From positions 16,085 to 80,084 of the forward strand of contig NZ_RJAC01000032.1 in assembly GCF_003999975.1 (NCBI RefSeq): a DNA stretch of 64,000 nucleotides, read 5' to 3'. Position 1 is the stretch's first letter; each line of letters opens with the position of its first letter. The notes beneath the pieces were generated by a model, which saw nothing but the letters and a program-made list of their open reading frames with translations, searched no databases and had not been told where the DNA came from. Positions 43,935-52,446 of this stretch are shown here, in pieces. This DNA is from Actinoplanes solisilvae (lineage in GTDB: Bacteria; Actinomycetota; Actinomycetes; Mycobacteriales; Micromonosporaceae). The position numbers and the translations under genes were made by a program.

Positions 43935-43965
43935 AACCTAAGACCTCAACCTCACTTCAAGTCAA
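43935..43965 (-). promoter_or_regulatory. Possible MerR/SoxR-type promoter of sodN
   Basis: On the minus strand, TTGACT (43960-43965) and TAGGTT (43935-43940) are separated by 19 bp, the elongated spacer of MerR/SoxR-controlled promoters. The spacer carries an imperfect dyad GACTTGAA/TTGAGGTC (43942-43963). The position, about 31-61 bases before the sodN start, is right for its promoter. Confidence 0.42.
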
Positions 43966-44089
43966 TGTGGGGCGAAGCGATGCTGATCACAACACACCGA
44001 CTCCGAGGGGCAATCCTGGGCCCCCGGGCAACGGAAAGTTACGATCGAGCGTCCGCGCGTCGCTGTTTCCAGGAATGTAGATCTCGACT

Positions 44090-46372
44090 GTGACCGTGCA
44101 TCCTCCGCAGGCGTCGCCCGTCTCCGCTCCGGACCAGGCGTCCGCGACGGAGCCGCCACGGCTCCTCCTCCGGGTTGTGCCCTGGGCGCTCGCGCTGGCG
44201 GCAGCCGTCGTCGCCCTCGCCGCGACGGGTACGCCCGGTCTGCAGATCGCCACCTACGCCGCCTATTTCGCCGGCGCTGTCGTGCTGCCCGGCACCCTGG
44301 TGCTGCGCGCGTTGTTCGGCAGCCGCGGCAACTGGCCCGAGGATCTCGGTCTGGGCGCGGCGGCCGGCCTGGTCGTGCAGCTCGCCGGGTGGGCGCTGGG
44401 CGCCGCCACCGGGGTCGCGGCCCTGCTGCCGATCTGGCTGGCCGGGATCTTGTTGCTCTTCGTGGTCGTCCCGTCGCTGCGCCGGCATTGGCGCATCGAG
44501 CGCCCGACCCGCCTGCCGGAGGCGTGGTCGTGGGCCATTGCCGCGGTGTTCTTCCTGGTCACACTGTGGGCCGCGGTCAACTTCAGGAACAATCCGCTGC
44601 CGCCGGTGACCTTCTCGTTCTATCCGGACCTCTTCTATCACCTCGCGCTCGTGCACGAGATGACCCGGTCGATCCCGTTCCAGGTGCCCCAGGTCGCGGG
44701 TGAGTCGCTGCGCTACCACTACCTGTCCGACGCCGACATGGCCGCCGCCGGCATGCTCACCGGCATCGAGCCGGTCACGATCCTGCTGCGGCTCTGGATC
44801 CTGCCGATCGTCTTCACGTCGGTGGTCGTCTTCGCCGCGCTGGCCCGGGCCGTGAATCCGCGCTGGTGGACCGGGCCGGTGGCGGCGGCTCTGGGCTTCG
44901 TCGGCTACGGGCTGGCGGTGCGGGCACCCATTCAGGCGGGTTCACCGATCGTGGTGCTCAGCCCGTCGCTGGTCTACTCCGTTCCGCTGATCGGCCTGTT
45001 CACGCTCATCGTGCTCGAGGCGTTGCGCGGCAAGCGGCTGCGCTGGATGTGGGCGGCGCTGCCGGTGCTCGCCGTGGCCTGCGCGGGGGCGAAATCCAGC
45101 GCGCTGCCGCCGCTGTTCGCGGGTGTCGCCGTGGGCGGGCTGTTCCTGCTCGTCCAGCGGCGGCGGGTGCCGTGGGTCGCGGTCGGGCTGCTGGCCGCGA
45201 TCGGGATCGGGATCGTCGTCGGCCTGCGCCTGTTCGCGGGCGGCGGGGCCGGGACGCTGCAGGTGCAACCGCTCGGATTGCTGCGCTGGATCGACCCGTA
45301 CGAGGAAACGCTCGGTTACCGCGACGGGATCACCGCCGGTGGGCTCCTGCCGCCGGGTCTCGTCAGCACCGGCCTCATCGGGCGGCTCTTCGCGGGCGCC
45401 GTCGTCGTGTGGTGGTTCGTGGTGCAGGCGCCGAGGCTGATCGGGCTCTTGGCGCCGGTCCGGGACGTCACCTATTGGCTGCTCGGCGGCGTGCTGCTCG
45501 CGGGCACCGGCGCGGCCTGGATCTTCTGGCACCCGTCGGCCAGCCAGTCGTACTTCTTCGCCGGGGTCGTGCCGATCGGCGCCGTGCTGACCGCGGCGAC
45601 CCTGGCCCGGCTGGTGCGCAACGAGCGGGTCGCGATCGCGGGCGCGGTGGCCGGGGCGATCTGCATCCTGGCGATCCCGCGCCCGCCCGCGCCGGCCCGG
45701 AACTCGTTCGTGGGGTGGGCGTGGACGATCGGCGCGCCGATCCTGACCGCTCTGGCGATCGCCGCCGTGGTCTTCGCGACCGCGGTGGTCGTCTGGAAGA
45801 AGCGGGCCGTCCGGGCGCTGCCCGTGGTGCTGCTCGCCGCGATCGCCGGCGCGAGCTTCGCGAACGGCGCGGCCCGGCCGGTGCAGGCGCTGGCCCACAA
45901 ACCCGCCGGGGTGAGCCAGACGCGCTGGGTCACCGACGCCGAGATGCGGGGCGCGCTCTGGCTCGAGGCCAACACGGGCAAGAACGACGTGGTCGCCACG
46001 AACGTGCACTGCGTCCGGTTCGATCCCCGGATCACCTGCGACGCGCGCGCGTTCTGGGTGGCCGGCCTGGGCGGGCGGCGCACGCTGATCGAGAGCTGGG
46101 GCTACAGCGACCCGGCGGTCGCCGCCAACGGCGTGAACGGCCGGCGCTACACCCAGCAGCCGTTCCACGACCCCGCCCTGTTCGACCTGAACGAGCGGGC
46201 GTTCACGGTCGGCGACGCCGCAGACCTCAAAAAGCTCCGGGACACGTACGGGGTGAAGTGGCTCTTCGCCGACACGAGGGCGGGCACTGTCTCGCCCGCC
46301 CTCGCGCGCAACGCCGTTCTGCGCCACACCAGCGGCACGGTGCAGATCTACGAGCTGCCGGTCAGCGGGTGA
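44090..46372 (+). CDS. Large multi-pass membrane protein, GT-C-like
   Basis: I do not recognise a specific family. The 760 residues hold about 14 hydrophobic segments followed by a C-terminal soluble domain of about 150 residues (WVTDAEMRGALWLEANTGKN to the end). The overall plan, with an acidic loop after an early helix (FSFYPDLFYHLALVHEMTRS) and a C-terminal extracellular domain, resembles membrane glycosyltransferases of the GT-C fold or related actinobacterial proteins. Polyprenyl-phosphate-dependent glycosylation is a possibility, not a conclusion. The GTG start has no clear ribosome site. The gene converges on the GH38 gene with an 11-base overlap. Confidence 0.72.
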   Translation: MTVHPPQASPVSAPDQASATEPPRLLLRVVPWALALAAAVVALAATGTPGLQIATYAAYFAGAVVLPGTLVLRALFGSRGNWPEDLGLGAAAGLVVQLAGWALGAATGVAALLPIWLAGILLLFVVVPSLRRHWRIERPTRLPEAWSWAIAAVFFLVTLWAAVNFRNNPLPPVTFSFYPDLFYHLALVHEMTRSIPFQVPQVAGESLRYHYLSDADMAAAGMLTGIEPVTILLRLWILPIVFTSVVVFAALARAVNPRWWTGPVAAALGFVGYGLAVRAPIQAGSPIVVLSPSLVYSVPLIGLFTLIVLEALRGKRLRWMWAALPVLAVACAGAKSSALPPLFAGVAVGGLFLLVQRRRVPWVAVGLLAAIGIGIVVGLRLFAGGGAGTLQVQPLGLLRWIDPYEETLGYRDGITAGGLLPPGLVSTGLIGRLFAGAVVVWWFVVQAPRLIGLLAPVRDVTYWLLGGVLLAGTGAAWIFWHPSASQSYFFAGVVPIGAVLTAATLARLVRNERVAIAGAVAGAICILAIPRPPAPARNSFVGWAWTIGAPILTALAIAAVVFATAVVVWKKRAVRALPVVLLAAIAGASFANGAARPVQALAHKPAGVSQTRWVTDAEMRGALWLEANTGKNDVVATNVHCVRFDPRITCDARAFWVAGLGGRRTLIESWGYSDPAVAANGVNGRRYTQQPFHDPALFDLNERAFTVGDAADLKKLRDTYGVKWLFADTRAGTVSPALARNAVLRHTSGTVQIYELPVSG

Positions 46373-49300
46373 ACCGGACGGTGCGAACCTCGAACGGGGT
46401 GAGCCGCAGCGCCACGGAACCGCCGTCGGAAGCCGGGCCCTCGGGGCGTTCGAGCAGCGTCACCGTCTGCGCCGACGCGAAGCCGTCCGCGTGCAGCGTG
46501 CCGGTGGCGCGGCGGCCCAGCGACTCGTAGACGCGCACGATCAGGTCACCGCTGCGGTCGTCGGCCAGCTTCACGCCGGAGACCAGGATGCCCTCGCCCT
46601 CGACCGACACCAGCGGCTCGAAACCGTGGGCGCCGGTGACCTCGCGCGGGGGCAGGTTCATCGCGATGCCGGCCTCGGTCGCCTCGGCGATCCCGGCGCC
46701 GATGACCAGGCCGTACGCGTGGGTCTGCTCGCCCTGGTCGGTCTCGGGGTCGGGGAAGCGCGGTGCCCTGAGCAGCGACAACCGCACCGTGGTGGTGATG
46801 TCGCCGGCCTCGGTGGCGTCGCGGGTCAGGTCGTAGCCGTAGGTCGAGTCGGTGACCAGCGCCGCGCCGAACCCGGAGTCCTCGACGTGCACGAAGCGGT
46901 GCATGGAGGCCTCGAACTTGGCCGCCTCCCAGCTCGTGTTCGTGTGCGTGACCCGCTTCTGATACCCGAACTGGGTCTCGGCGGCGACGTGCTCGGCGCG
47001 CACGTCGAACGGGAACGCGACCTTGAGGAACTTCTCGGTCTCGTGCCAGTCGGTCGTCTGGTCGATCCGGAGCGTGCGACTGCCCGGCGCGAGTGTGAGC
47101 GTCTGCGTGACCCGCGACTTCGAGAACGCCCGCACGACCGTCACCGAGTTCTCGCCGAACTCGATCGACTCGACCTCGCGCAGATCCGTGACCCGGTTGC
47201 GGTAGAACCGGTCGACGTCCCAGGCGTCCCACATGTTCGGGAAGTCCTGGTGCAGCTGCAGCAGGTTCGCCTCCTGGCCGGGAGCGATGGCGTCGCGCCC
47301 GCTGGCCAGATCGACCGCCGACGTGATCAGCCCCTCGTCCGACACGGTCACGGCCACGATCCCGTTCGACAGCACATGCCCGCCCCGGCCCGGCCCGTTC
47401 ACGCTCGAGCCTCGATTATCGATTGCCGCTGCGGGGTTCACGGTGATCGCGGCGCGATTATCGATTGCCGCTGACAGGGCCGGGACGCCGTCGCGGGTGA
47501 ACGGGGCCGGGTTCAGGACGATCTTGTGCGAGCCGTCGCCGACCAGCGCGTGCTGGGCCGCGGCGATGAGCTCCGAAGCCTCCCGGCAGATGCGCTCGTA
47601 GGTCGCCGCGGCCTCGCGGTGCACCCAGGCGATCGACGTGCCGGGCAGGATGTCGTGGAACTGGTGCAGCAGCACGTCCTTCCACAGCGCGTCGATTCTC
47701 GCGTATGGATAATCGATTGTCGATCGGACGGCGGCGGTCGCGGACCACAGCTCGGCCTCGATGAGCAGGTGCTCGGCGCGGCGGTTGCCCTGCTTCGTCT
47801 TGTGCTGGCTGGTCAGCGTCGCGCGGTGCAGTTCGAGGTAGAGCTCGCCGACCCAGACAGGCGGGTGCGGCAGCTCGGCGCGCGCCTTGTCGAAGAAGTC
47901 GTTCGGGTGCTCCCACCGTACGGTCGCACTGCCTTCGAGATTCTTCAGCCGGCGCGCCTTCCCGGTCATCTCGCGGGTCGTGCCACCCCCGCCGTCACCC
48001 CAGCCGACCGGGGCCAGCGAGCGTGACGCCACCCGGCTCTCCCGGAACTGGTTGGTCGCCTTGGCCAGTTCGGCCCCGGAGAGCTGCGAGTTGTAGGTGT
48101 CCATCGGCGGGAAGTGGGTGAAGATCCGTGAACCGTCGATGCCCTCCCAGAGGAAGCTGTGGTGCGGGAACCTGTTCACCTGGTTCCACGAGATCTTCTG
48201 GGTGAAGAACCACTGGAAGCCGGCCCGCTTGATGAGCTGCGGCAGCGCGGGGGAGTACCCGAAGCTGTCCGGCAGCCACACGCCCTGGCTCTCGACGCCG
48301 AACTCCTCACGGAAGAACCTCTGCCCGTACGCGAACTGGCGCACCAACGCCTCACCGGTGGGCATGACCGTGTCGCTCTCGACCCACATGCCGCCCAGCG
48401 GTAGGAACTTGCCCTCGCCGACCGCCTTGACGACGCGCTCCCACACCTCGGGGCGGTGTTCCTTGAGCCAGGCGTACTGCTGGGCGCTCGACATGCCGTA
48501 CTTGAAGTCGGGGTCGAGCTCGATCAGCTCGGTCATGCCGGCCGCGGTGCGGGCCACCTTGCGGATGGTCTCGCGCACCGGCCAGAGCCAGGCCGAGTCG
48601 ATGTGCGCGTGCCCGACCGCCGAGATCTGGTGGGCGCTGTGCTCGGCCGGCGCCGCGAGCACGCCTTCCAAAGCAGCGCGCGCGTCGACCGCGGTGCCGG
48701 CGATGTCCTGCAGGTCGAGGGCGTCGAGGGCGTCGTCGAGGGCCTGCAAGATGCGCATGCGGCGCGGCGCGGTGGCGGGCAGGACGGCCTGCAGATCCAG
48801 CAGTACGTCGATGTCGAGCGCCAGCTCGTAGGTCTGCTCGTCGAACAGCGCGAGGTCCATGCGCCGGGTCGTGTAGAGCGGCCGCTTCGACGACGTCTGG
48901 ACGTCGCCTTCCTGAGTGGGCAGGAACGGGTGGTAGTCGAGCAGCACCGGGTTGGCCGCGGCCTCCAGGTAGAGCTCGACCGTCCCGGAGTCACCGACCG
49001 GGATCCACTGGTTGCGCGGGTTGATCGACTTCACCGGGCTGCCGTCGGGGCGGTAGACCAGCGCCTCGCACTGGAAGCCGGGCATGTTGATGTCGAAGCC
49101 CAGGTCGACCACGGCCTCCACGTGCCGGCCGCGCCATGCTGCGGGAACGTCGCCGCGCAGCCGGAACCACGTCGTGTTCCAGGCCGGACCCCACAGCGTT
49201 CCGACGGTGTACGGCTCGTACTCGAGCGAGAGGCCGTCGGCAGGCGCGACAGGTTCGCCGGGCAGCGAGTGGACCTCGACCTCGAACGGCACGCTGTCGG

Positions 49301-49376
49301 TGTAGATCGCGGGCCGGATGCGCTCGTTCAGGACGCGGGTCGCGCGCCCGACGGTGAGCGGGATGTCGTCGTGCAT
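46362..49376 (-). CDS. Alpha-mannosidase (GH38)
   Basis: Cytoplasmic exo-alpha-mannosidase of 1004 residues without a signal peptide. GH38 features: the zinc site GHAHIDSAWLWPVRE near residue 255, WVESDTVMPTGEALVRQF, the nucleophile Asp in WLPDSFGYSPALPQ near 367 and LLHQFHDILPGTSI. The C-terminal half is the beta-sandwich mannosidase domain. Two in-frame copies of an AT-rich repeat give the Ala-rich stretch AAIDNRAAITVNPAAAIDNR between the domains. It follows the GH5-like gene by one base and ends the importer operon. It should trim mannose from imported alpha-mannosides such as N-glycan or yeast-mannan fragments. Confidence 0.94.
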   Translation of the reverse strand: MHDDIPLTVGRATRVLNERIRPAIYTDSVPFEVEVHSLPGEPVAPADGLSLEYEPYTVGTLWGPAWNTTWFRLRGDVPAAWRGRHVEAVVDLGFDINMPGFQCEALVYRPDGSPVKSINPRNQWIPVGDSGTVELYLEAAANPVLLDYHPFLPTQEGDVQTSSKRPLYTTRRMDLALFDEQTYELALDIDVLLDLQAVLPATAPRRMRILQALDDALDALDLQDIAGTAVDARAALEGVLAAPAEHSAHQISAVGHAHIDSAWLWPVRETIRKVARTAAGMTELIELDPDFKYGMSSAQQYAWLKEHRPEVWERVVKAVGEGKFLPLGGMWVESDTVMPTGEALVRQFAYGQRFFREEFGVESQGVWLPDSFGYSPALPQLIKRAGFQWFFTQKISWNQVNRFPHHSFLWEGIDGSRIFTHFPPMDTYNSQLSGAELAKATNQFRESRVASRSLAPVGWGDGGGGTTREMTGKARRLKNLEGSATVRWEHPNDFFDKARAELPHPPVWVGELYLELHRATLTSQHKTKQGNRRAEHLLIEAELWSATAAVRSTIDYPYARIDALWKDVLLHQFHDILPGTSIAWVHREAAATYERICREASELIAAAQHALVGDGSHKIVLNPAPFTRDGVPALSAAIDNRAAITVNPAAAIDNRGSSVNGPGRGGHVLSNGIVAVTVSDEGLITSAVDLASGRDAIAPGQEANLLQLHQDFPNMWDAWDVDRFYRNRVTDLREVESIEFGENSVTVVRAFSKSRVTQTLTLAPGSRTLRIDQTTDWHETEKFLKVAFPFDVRAEHVAAETQFGYQKRVTHTNTSWEAAKFEASMHRFVHVEDSGFGAALVTDSTYGYDLTRDATEAGDITTTVRLSLLRAPRFPDPETDQGEQTHAYGLVIGAGIAEATEAGIAMNLPPREVTGAHGFEPLVSVEGEGILVSGVKLADDRSGDLIVRVYESLGRRATGTLHADGFASAQTVTLLERPEGPASDGGSVALRLTPFEVRTVRFTR
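47411..47473 (-). repeat. Two copies of an AT-rich repeat inside the GH38 gene
   Basis: GATTATCGATTGCCGCTG occurs at 47414-47431 and 47456-47473 and encodes AAIDNR in frame on the minus strand both times. The AT-rich core stands out against the GC-rich gene and is shared with the GH35 element. Confidence 0.85.
47695..47724 (-). repeat. Diverged third copy of the AT-rich repeat in the GH38 gene
   Basis: GATAATCGATTGTCGAT with the adjoining CGATTCTCGCG aligns, on the minus strand, with the 29-base GH35 element at about 23 positions. It encodes TIDYPYARID, part of which may be ancestral GH38 sequence, so this copy is less certain. Confidence 0.45.
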
Positions 49377-49377
49377 G

Positions 49378-50580
49378 TCAGGGCCTTTCGATCAGGTCGT
49401 TGATGCCGCGGGCGGCCAGCAGGGCGGTGTCGCCGGCCCGTGACTTGAGGACGATCTGGGGGCCGTCCGCCTCCAGCCAGGCACGGTAGAACTCGCGCGT
49501 GGGCCCGGCGGCCGCGCGGTAGCCGGGAACGGTGTCGTCGAGCACGAGCCCGGCCGGCTTCTGCTCGTCCGACTTCTTGAGGGAGGCGATCGTCTCGGCG
49601 AACCGCTCGCCGGTCGGCTTCACACGGCCGTCGGCGGTGATCAGACCCAGGTCGTACTCGAGCTCGGGAAAGTCGAGCAGCTCGCGCGACACGTCGTGCG
49701 AGCACCACCAGGTGACGCCGGACAGCTCGGGGACCGTGGCGACGTGCCGCAGGGTGGCCTCGAGGAAGTCCGGGGCGTCGGCCTCGGCGACCACGTTGGT
49801 GGGAGCGCCGACCTCCTGCAGCCATACGGGCCGGTCGGCGTCGGTGTGCCATGCGGCGGCCAGGCGGCACAGGTATTCGGCGTGCCGCACCGAACCGGCG
49901 CCGAGCCCGCCGTGGGTCTGGGCGGCGCCGTTGAAGACCCACGAGTGCACGACGGTCTCGTCGCCGTGCTCGACGGCGTGCCTCGGGCCGAACGGCTGGG
50001 TGTCGTCGTACCAGGCGGCGTCGTACATGGCGTGGGTGACCAGTGCGTTCGGCGGGAGCGACGAACGCACGGCCGCGGTCAGGCGGGCCAGCCACACACC
50101 GGCGCCCTCCTCGGTGACCGGGTGCGGGAACGGGTGTGGGGCGGCCGCGAACTGGTTGACCTCGTTGCCCAGGGTCACACCGAGCAGGTTGGGCCGGTCG
50201 GCGACGGCGGCGGTCAGCGCGCGCAGGTAGTCGGCGGTGGAGGCGACCACGTCGGGGTCGGTGAACAGGTTGCGGCGGTGCCAGCTCGACAGCCAGGCCG
50301 GGACGAAGTCGAAGCTGGACAGGTGGCCCTGCAGACCGTCGACGTTGACGTCCAGGCCGCAGCCGGCCGCGATGTCCACGACGGTGACCACGTCACGCAG
50401 CGCCTGCGGGCGGATCAGGCCGCGGTTGGGCTGCACGTGCGGCCACAACGGCATGAGGCGGATGTGGTCGACGCCGAGCGCGGCGACCGTACGCAGATCT
50501 CTGGTGACTGCTGCGGGGTCGAAGTCGAGCCAGGAGTGGAACCAGCCGGACGAGGGGGTGTAGTTGACGCCGAATCTCAT
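49378..50580 (-). CDS. GH5-like glycoside hydrolase (clan A fold)
   Basis: TIM-barrel glycosidase of 400 residues without a signal peptide. It begins RFGVNYTPSSGWFHSWLDFD and has GVDHIRLMPLWPHVQPNRGL, the likely acid/base Glu in GVTLGNEVNQF and the likely nucleophile Glu in PVWLQEVGAP. Such cellulase-superfamily proteins beside GH38 are often beta-mannosidase or endo-mannosidase related; the exact substrate is unknown. It lies between the MalG-type permease and the GH38 gene. AGCGCTTT at 50583-50590, just before the start, shares AAAGCGCT with the operators of this locus. Confidence 0.8.
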   Translation of the reverse strand: MRFGVNYTPSSGWFHSWLDFDPAAVTRDLRTVAALGVDHIRLMPLWPHVQPNRGLIRPQALRDVVTVVDIAAGCGLDVNVDGLQGHLSSFDFVPAWLSSWHRRNLFTDPDVVASTADYLRALTAAVADRPNLLGVTLGNEVNQFAAAPHPFPHPVTEEGAGVWLARLTAAVRSSLPPNALVTHAMYDAAWYDDTQPFGPRHAVEHGDETVVHSWVFNGAAQTHGGLGAGSVRHAEYLCRLAAAWHTDADRPVWLQEVGAPTNVVAEADAPDFLEATLRHVATVPELSGVTWWCSHDVSRELLDFPELEYDLGLITADGRVKPTGERFAETIASLKKSDEQKPAGLVLDDTVPGYRAAAGPTREFYRAWLEADGPQIVLKSRAGDTALLAARGINDLIERP

Positions 50581-50616
50581 GGAGCGCTTTCTCTCGATCT
50601 TGACAGGGGGACGGGG

Positions 50617-51510
50617 TCAGCCCTTCACGCCGCCCTCCTCGACACCCTTGAAGAAGTAGCGCTGCAACGCGCTGAACAGGATCGCGATCGGGATGAAGGC
50701 GATCATCGTGCCCGCCGCGATCAGACGCTGGTCCTGGGTGAACGTGCCGGACAGGTATTGCAGGCCCACCGTCAGGGTGAGCTTCTCGGGGGAGGTCAGC
50801 ACGATCAACGGCCAGAGGAAGTCGTCCCAGGCCTGGATGAACGCGAAGATCGCCACGACCGCCAGAGTCCCTCGTACGGCGGGCAAGGAAACTCTCCACA
50901 GTCGTTGCGGCACGGTGGCGCCGTCGACGATGGCCGCCTCGTCGACCTCCTGCGGCAACGCGCGGAAGGCGTTGTACATCAGCAGCACGTTGAGGGCCGC
51001 GACCATGCCGGGCAGCGCCACGCCGGCGAGCGTGTCGGCCAGGCCGAAGCTGCGCACGGTGACATATTGGGCGATGATCGTGACCTCGCCGGGCAGGACC
51101 AGAGTGCCGAGGAACAGGCCGAGTACGACGCGGCGTCCCCGGAAACGCAGGCGGGCGATGGCGTAGCCGGCGGCGGTCGCGAACAGGATGTTGCCGCCGA
51201 CGGTCAGCGCGGCCACCAGCAGCGAGTTCCCGATGTAACGCCACACCGGGATCGCCTCGGCGACCTTCGCGTAGTTGTCGAGGGTCGGCTGCTTCGGGAT
51301 GAACGACGGGGTGGCGGTGTAGATGTCCTCACCGGCCCCCTTGAGCGAGGTCGAGAGCTGCCAGAGGAACGGCCCGACCGTGATGACCAGCACGAACAGC
51401 AGCAGGACGTAGCGGAGCAGTTTTTCGCGCCCGCTCACTTCCGGGCGCCGCTTCAGAGGCCCGTCCGATTTATCCGCATGCACTTGAGGGCGTACGTCTG
51501 TGGTCGTCAT
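50617..51510 (-). CDS. ABC sugar transporter permease, MalG type (mannoside locus)
   Basis: Membrane subunit of 297 residues with about six hydrophobic segments after a charged 30-residue N-terminus (KLLRYVLLLFVLVITVGPFL). The EAA loop is EVDEAAIVDGATVPQRLWRV. Its ATG overlaps the stop of the MalF-type partner by four bases (ATGA). The terminal KGVEEGGVKG is the family's usual end. Confidence 0.91.
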   Translation of the reverse strand: MTTTDVRPQVHADKSDGPLKRRPEVSGREKLLRYVLLLFVLVITVGPFLWQLSTSLKGAGEDIYTATPSFIPKQPTLDNYAKVAEAIPVWRYIGNSLLVAALTVGGNILFATAAGYAIARLRFRGRRVVLGLFLGTLVLPGEVTIIAQYVTVRSFGLADTLAGVALPGMVAALNVLLMYNAFRALPQEVDEAAIVDGATVPQRLWRVSLPAVRGTLAVVAIFAFIQAWDDFLWPLIVLTSPEKLTLTVGLQYLSGTFTQDQRLIAAGTMIAFIPIAILFSALQRYFFKGVEEGGVKG

Positions 51511-52385
51511 TTCTCCGCCCGGTTGTTGAGGCGGGCCAGCACGATCATCGGGATCAACGTGACGACGAACAGCAGCACGCTGAGCGACGACGCATAGCCC
51601 AGATCGCCGTAGAACCCACCGGCGTACTGCTGAATCAGCATGACGAGCGACTGGTCCTTGCCGCCCGGCCCGCCCTTGCCGCCGGTCAGGATGAACAGCT
51701 CGGAGAACACCCGCAGTGCCGACACGCTCACCAGCACCGCCACCAGGAACATCGTTCCCCGTACGCCCGGGACCGTCACGGTCAGGAAGCGGCGTACCGG
51801 CCCGGCGCCGTCGATGGCCGCCGCCTCGTGCAGGTCCTTGCGCACGTTCCCGAGCGCGGCCAGATAGACGATCATGTAGTAGCCGAGGCCCTTCCAGACC
51901 GTCAGGCTGATCGCGCTGATCAGCACCAGCCAGCGGTCGGTCAGAAACGGCACCGGCTCCTGTACGACGTGCAGCCAGCGGACCAGGTTGTTGATCAGGC
52001 CGCGGTCGTCGAGCAACCAGGTCCACATCAGACCGACCACCACCGCACTGGCGATGACCGGAACGTAGAAGGCGGTCCGGAAGAACGCGATGAACGGCAG
52101 CTTCTTCTCCACCAGCACCGCGATCAGCAACGGCAGGATCGTGAGCAGCGGAAGGCAGACCGCCATGTAGACGGCGCTGTTGAGCAGCGCGGTCCAGACC
52201 TGCGGGTCGTGCAGCATGTCGGAGTAGTTGCGGACGCCGACGAAATCAGCCGTGCCGCCCAGCGGTTTGGCGTCGGTGAACGACAGCCGCAACGTGTTGA
52301 TCGAGGGCCAGACGCTGAACACCAGCAGCCAGGCCAGCGCCGGGATCGTCAGGATCCACGGCGTGAACCATCGGTGTGTCTTCAT
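51507..52385 (-). CDS. ABC sugar transporter permease, MalF type (mannoside locus)
   Basis: Membrane subunit of 292 residues. The first helix is FTPWILTIPALAWLLVFSVW and the EAA loop is DLHEAAAIDGAGPVRRFLTV. The ATG at 52385 follows GAGGAG; an upstream in-frame start lacks a ribosome site. It is translationally coupled to the following permease and starts 61 bases after the binding-protein gene. Confidence 0.91.
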   Translation of the reverse strand: MKTHRWFTPWILTIPALAWLLVFSVWPSINTLRLSFTDAKPLGGTADFVGVRNYSDMLHDPQVWTALLNSAVYMAVCLPLLTILPLLIAVLVEKKLPFIAFFRTAFYVPVIASAVVVGLMWTWLLDDRGLINNLVRWLHVVQEPVPFLTDRWLVLISAISLTVWKGLGYYMIVYLAALGNVRKDLHEAAAIDGAGPVRRFLTVTVPGVRGTMFLVAVLVSVSALRVFSELFILTGGKGGPGGKDQSLVMLIQQYAGGFYGDLGYASSLSVLLFVVTLIPMIVLARLNNRAEK

Positions 52386-52446
52386 TCGGGGTCTCCTCGG
52401 GTGGCGGCCGGCGCGCATCGGGGGGACTGCGCCGGCCGCCACGCTC

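Noticed and set aside
50577..50592. Third operator (AAAGCGCT) in front of the GH5-like gene
   Set aside because: Only half of the palindrome matches and it overlaps the ribosome-site region inside the operon; too weak to call as a separate feature.
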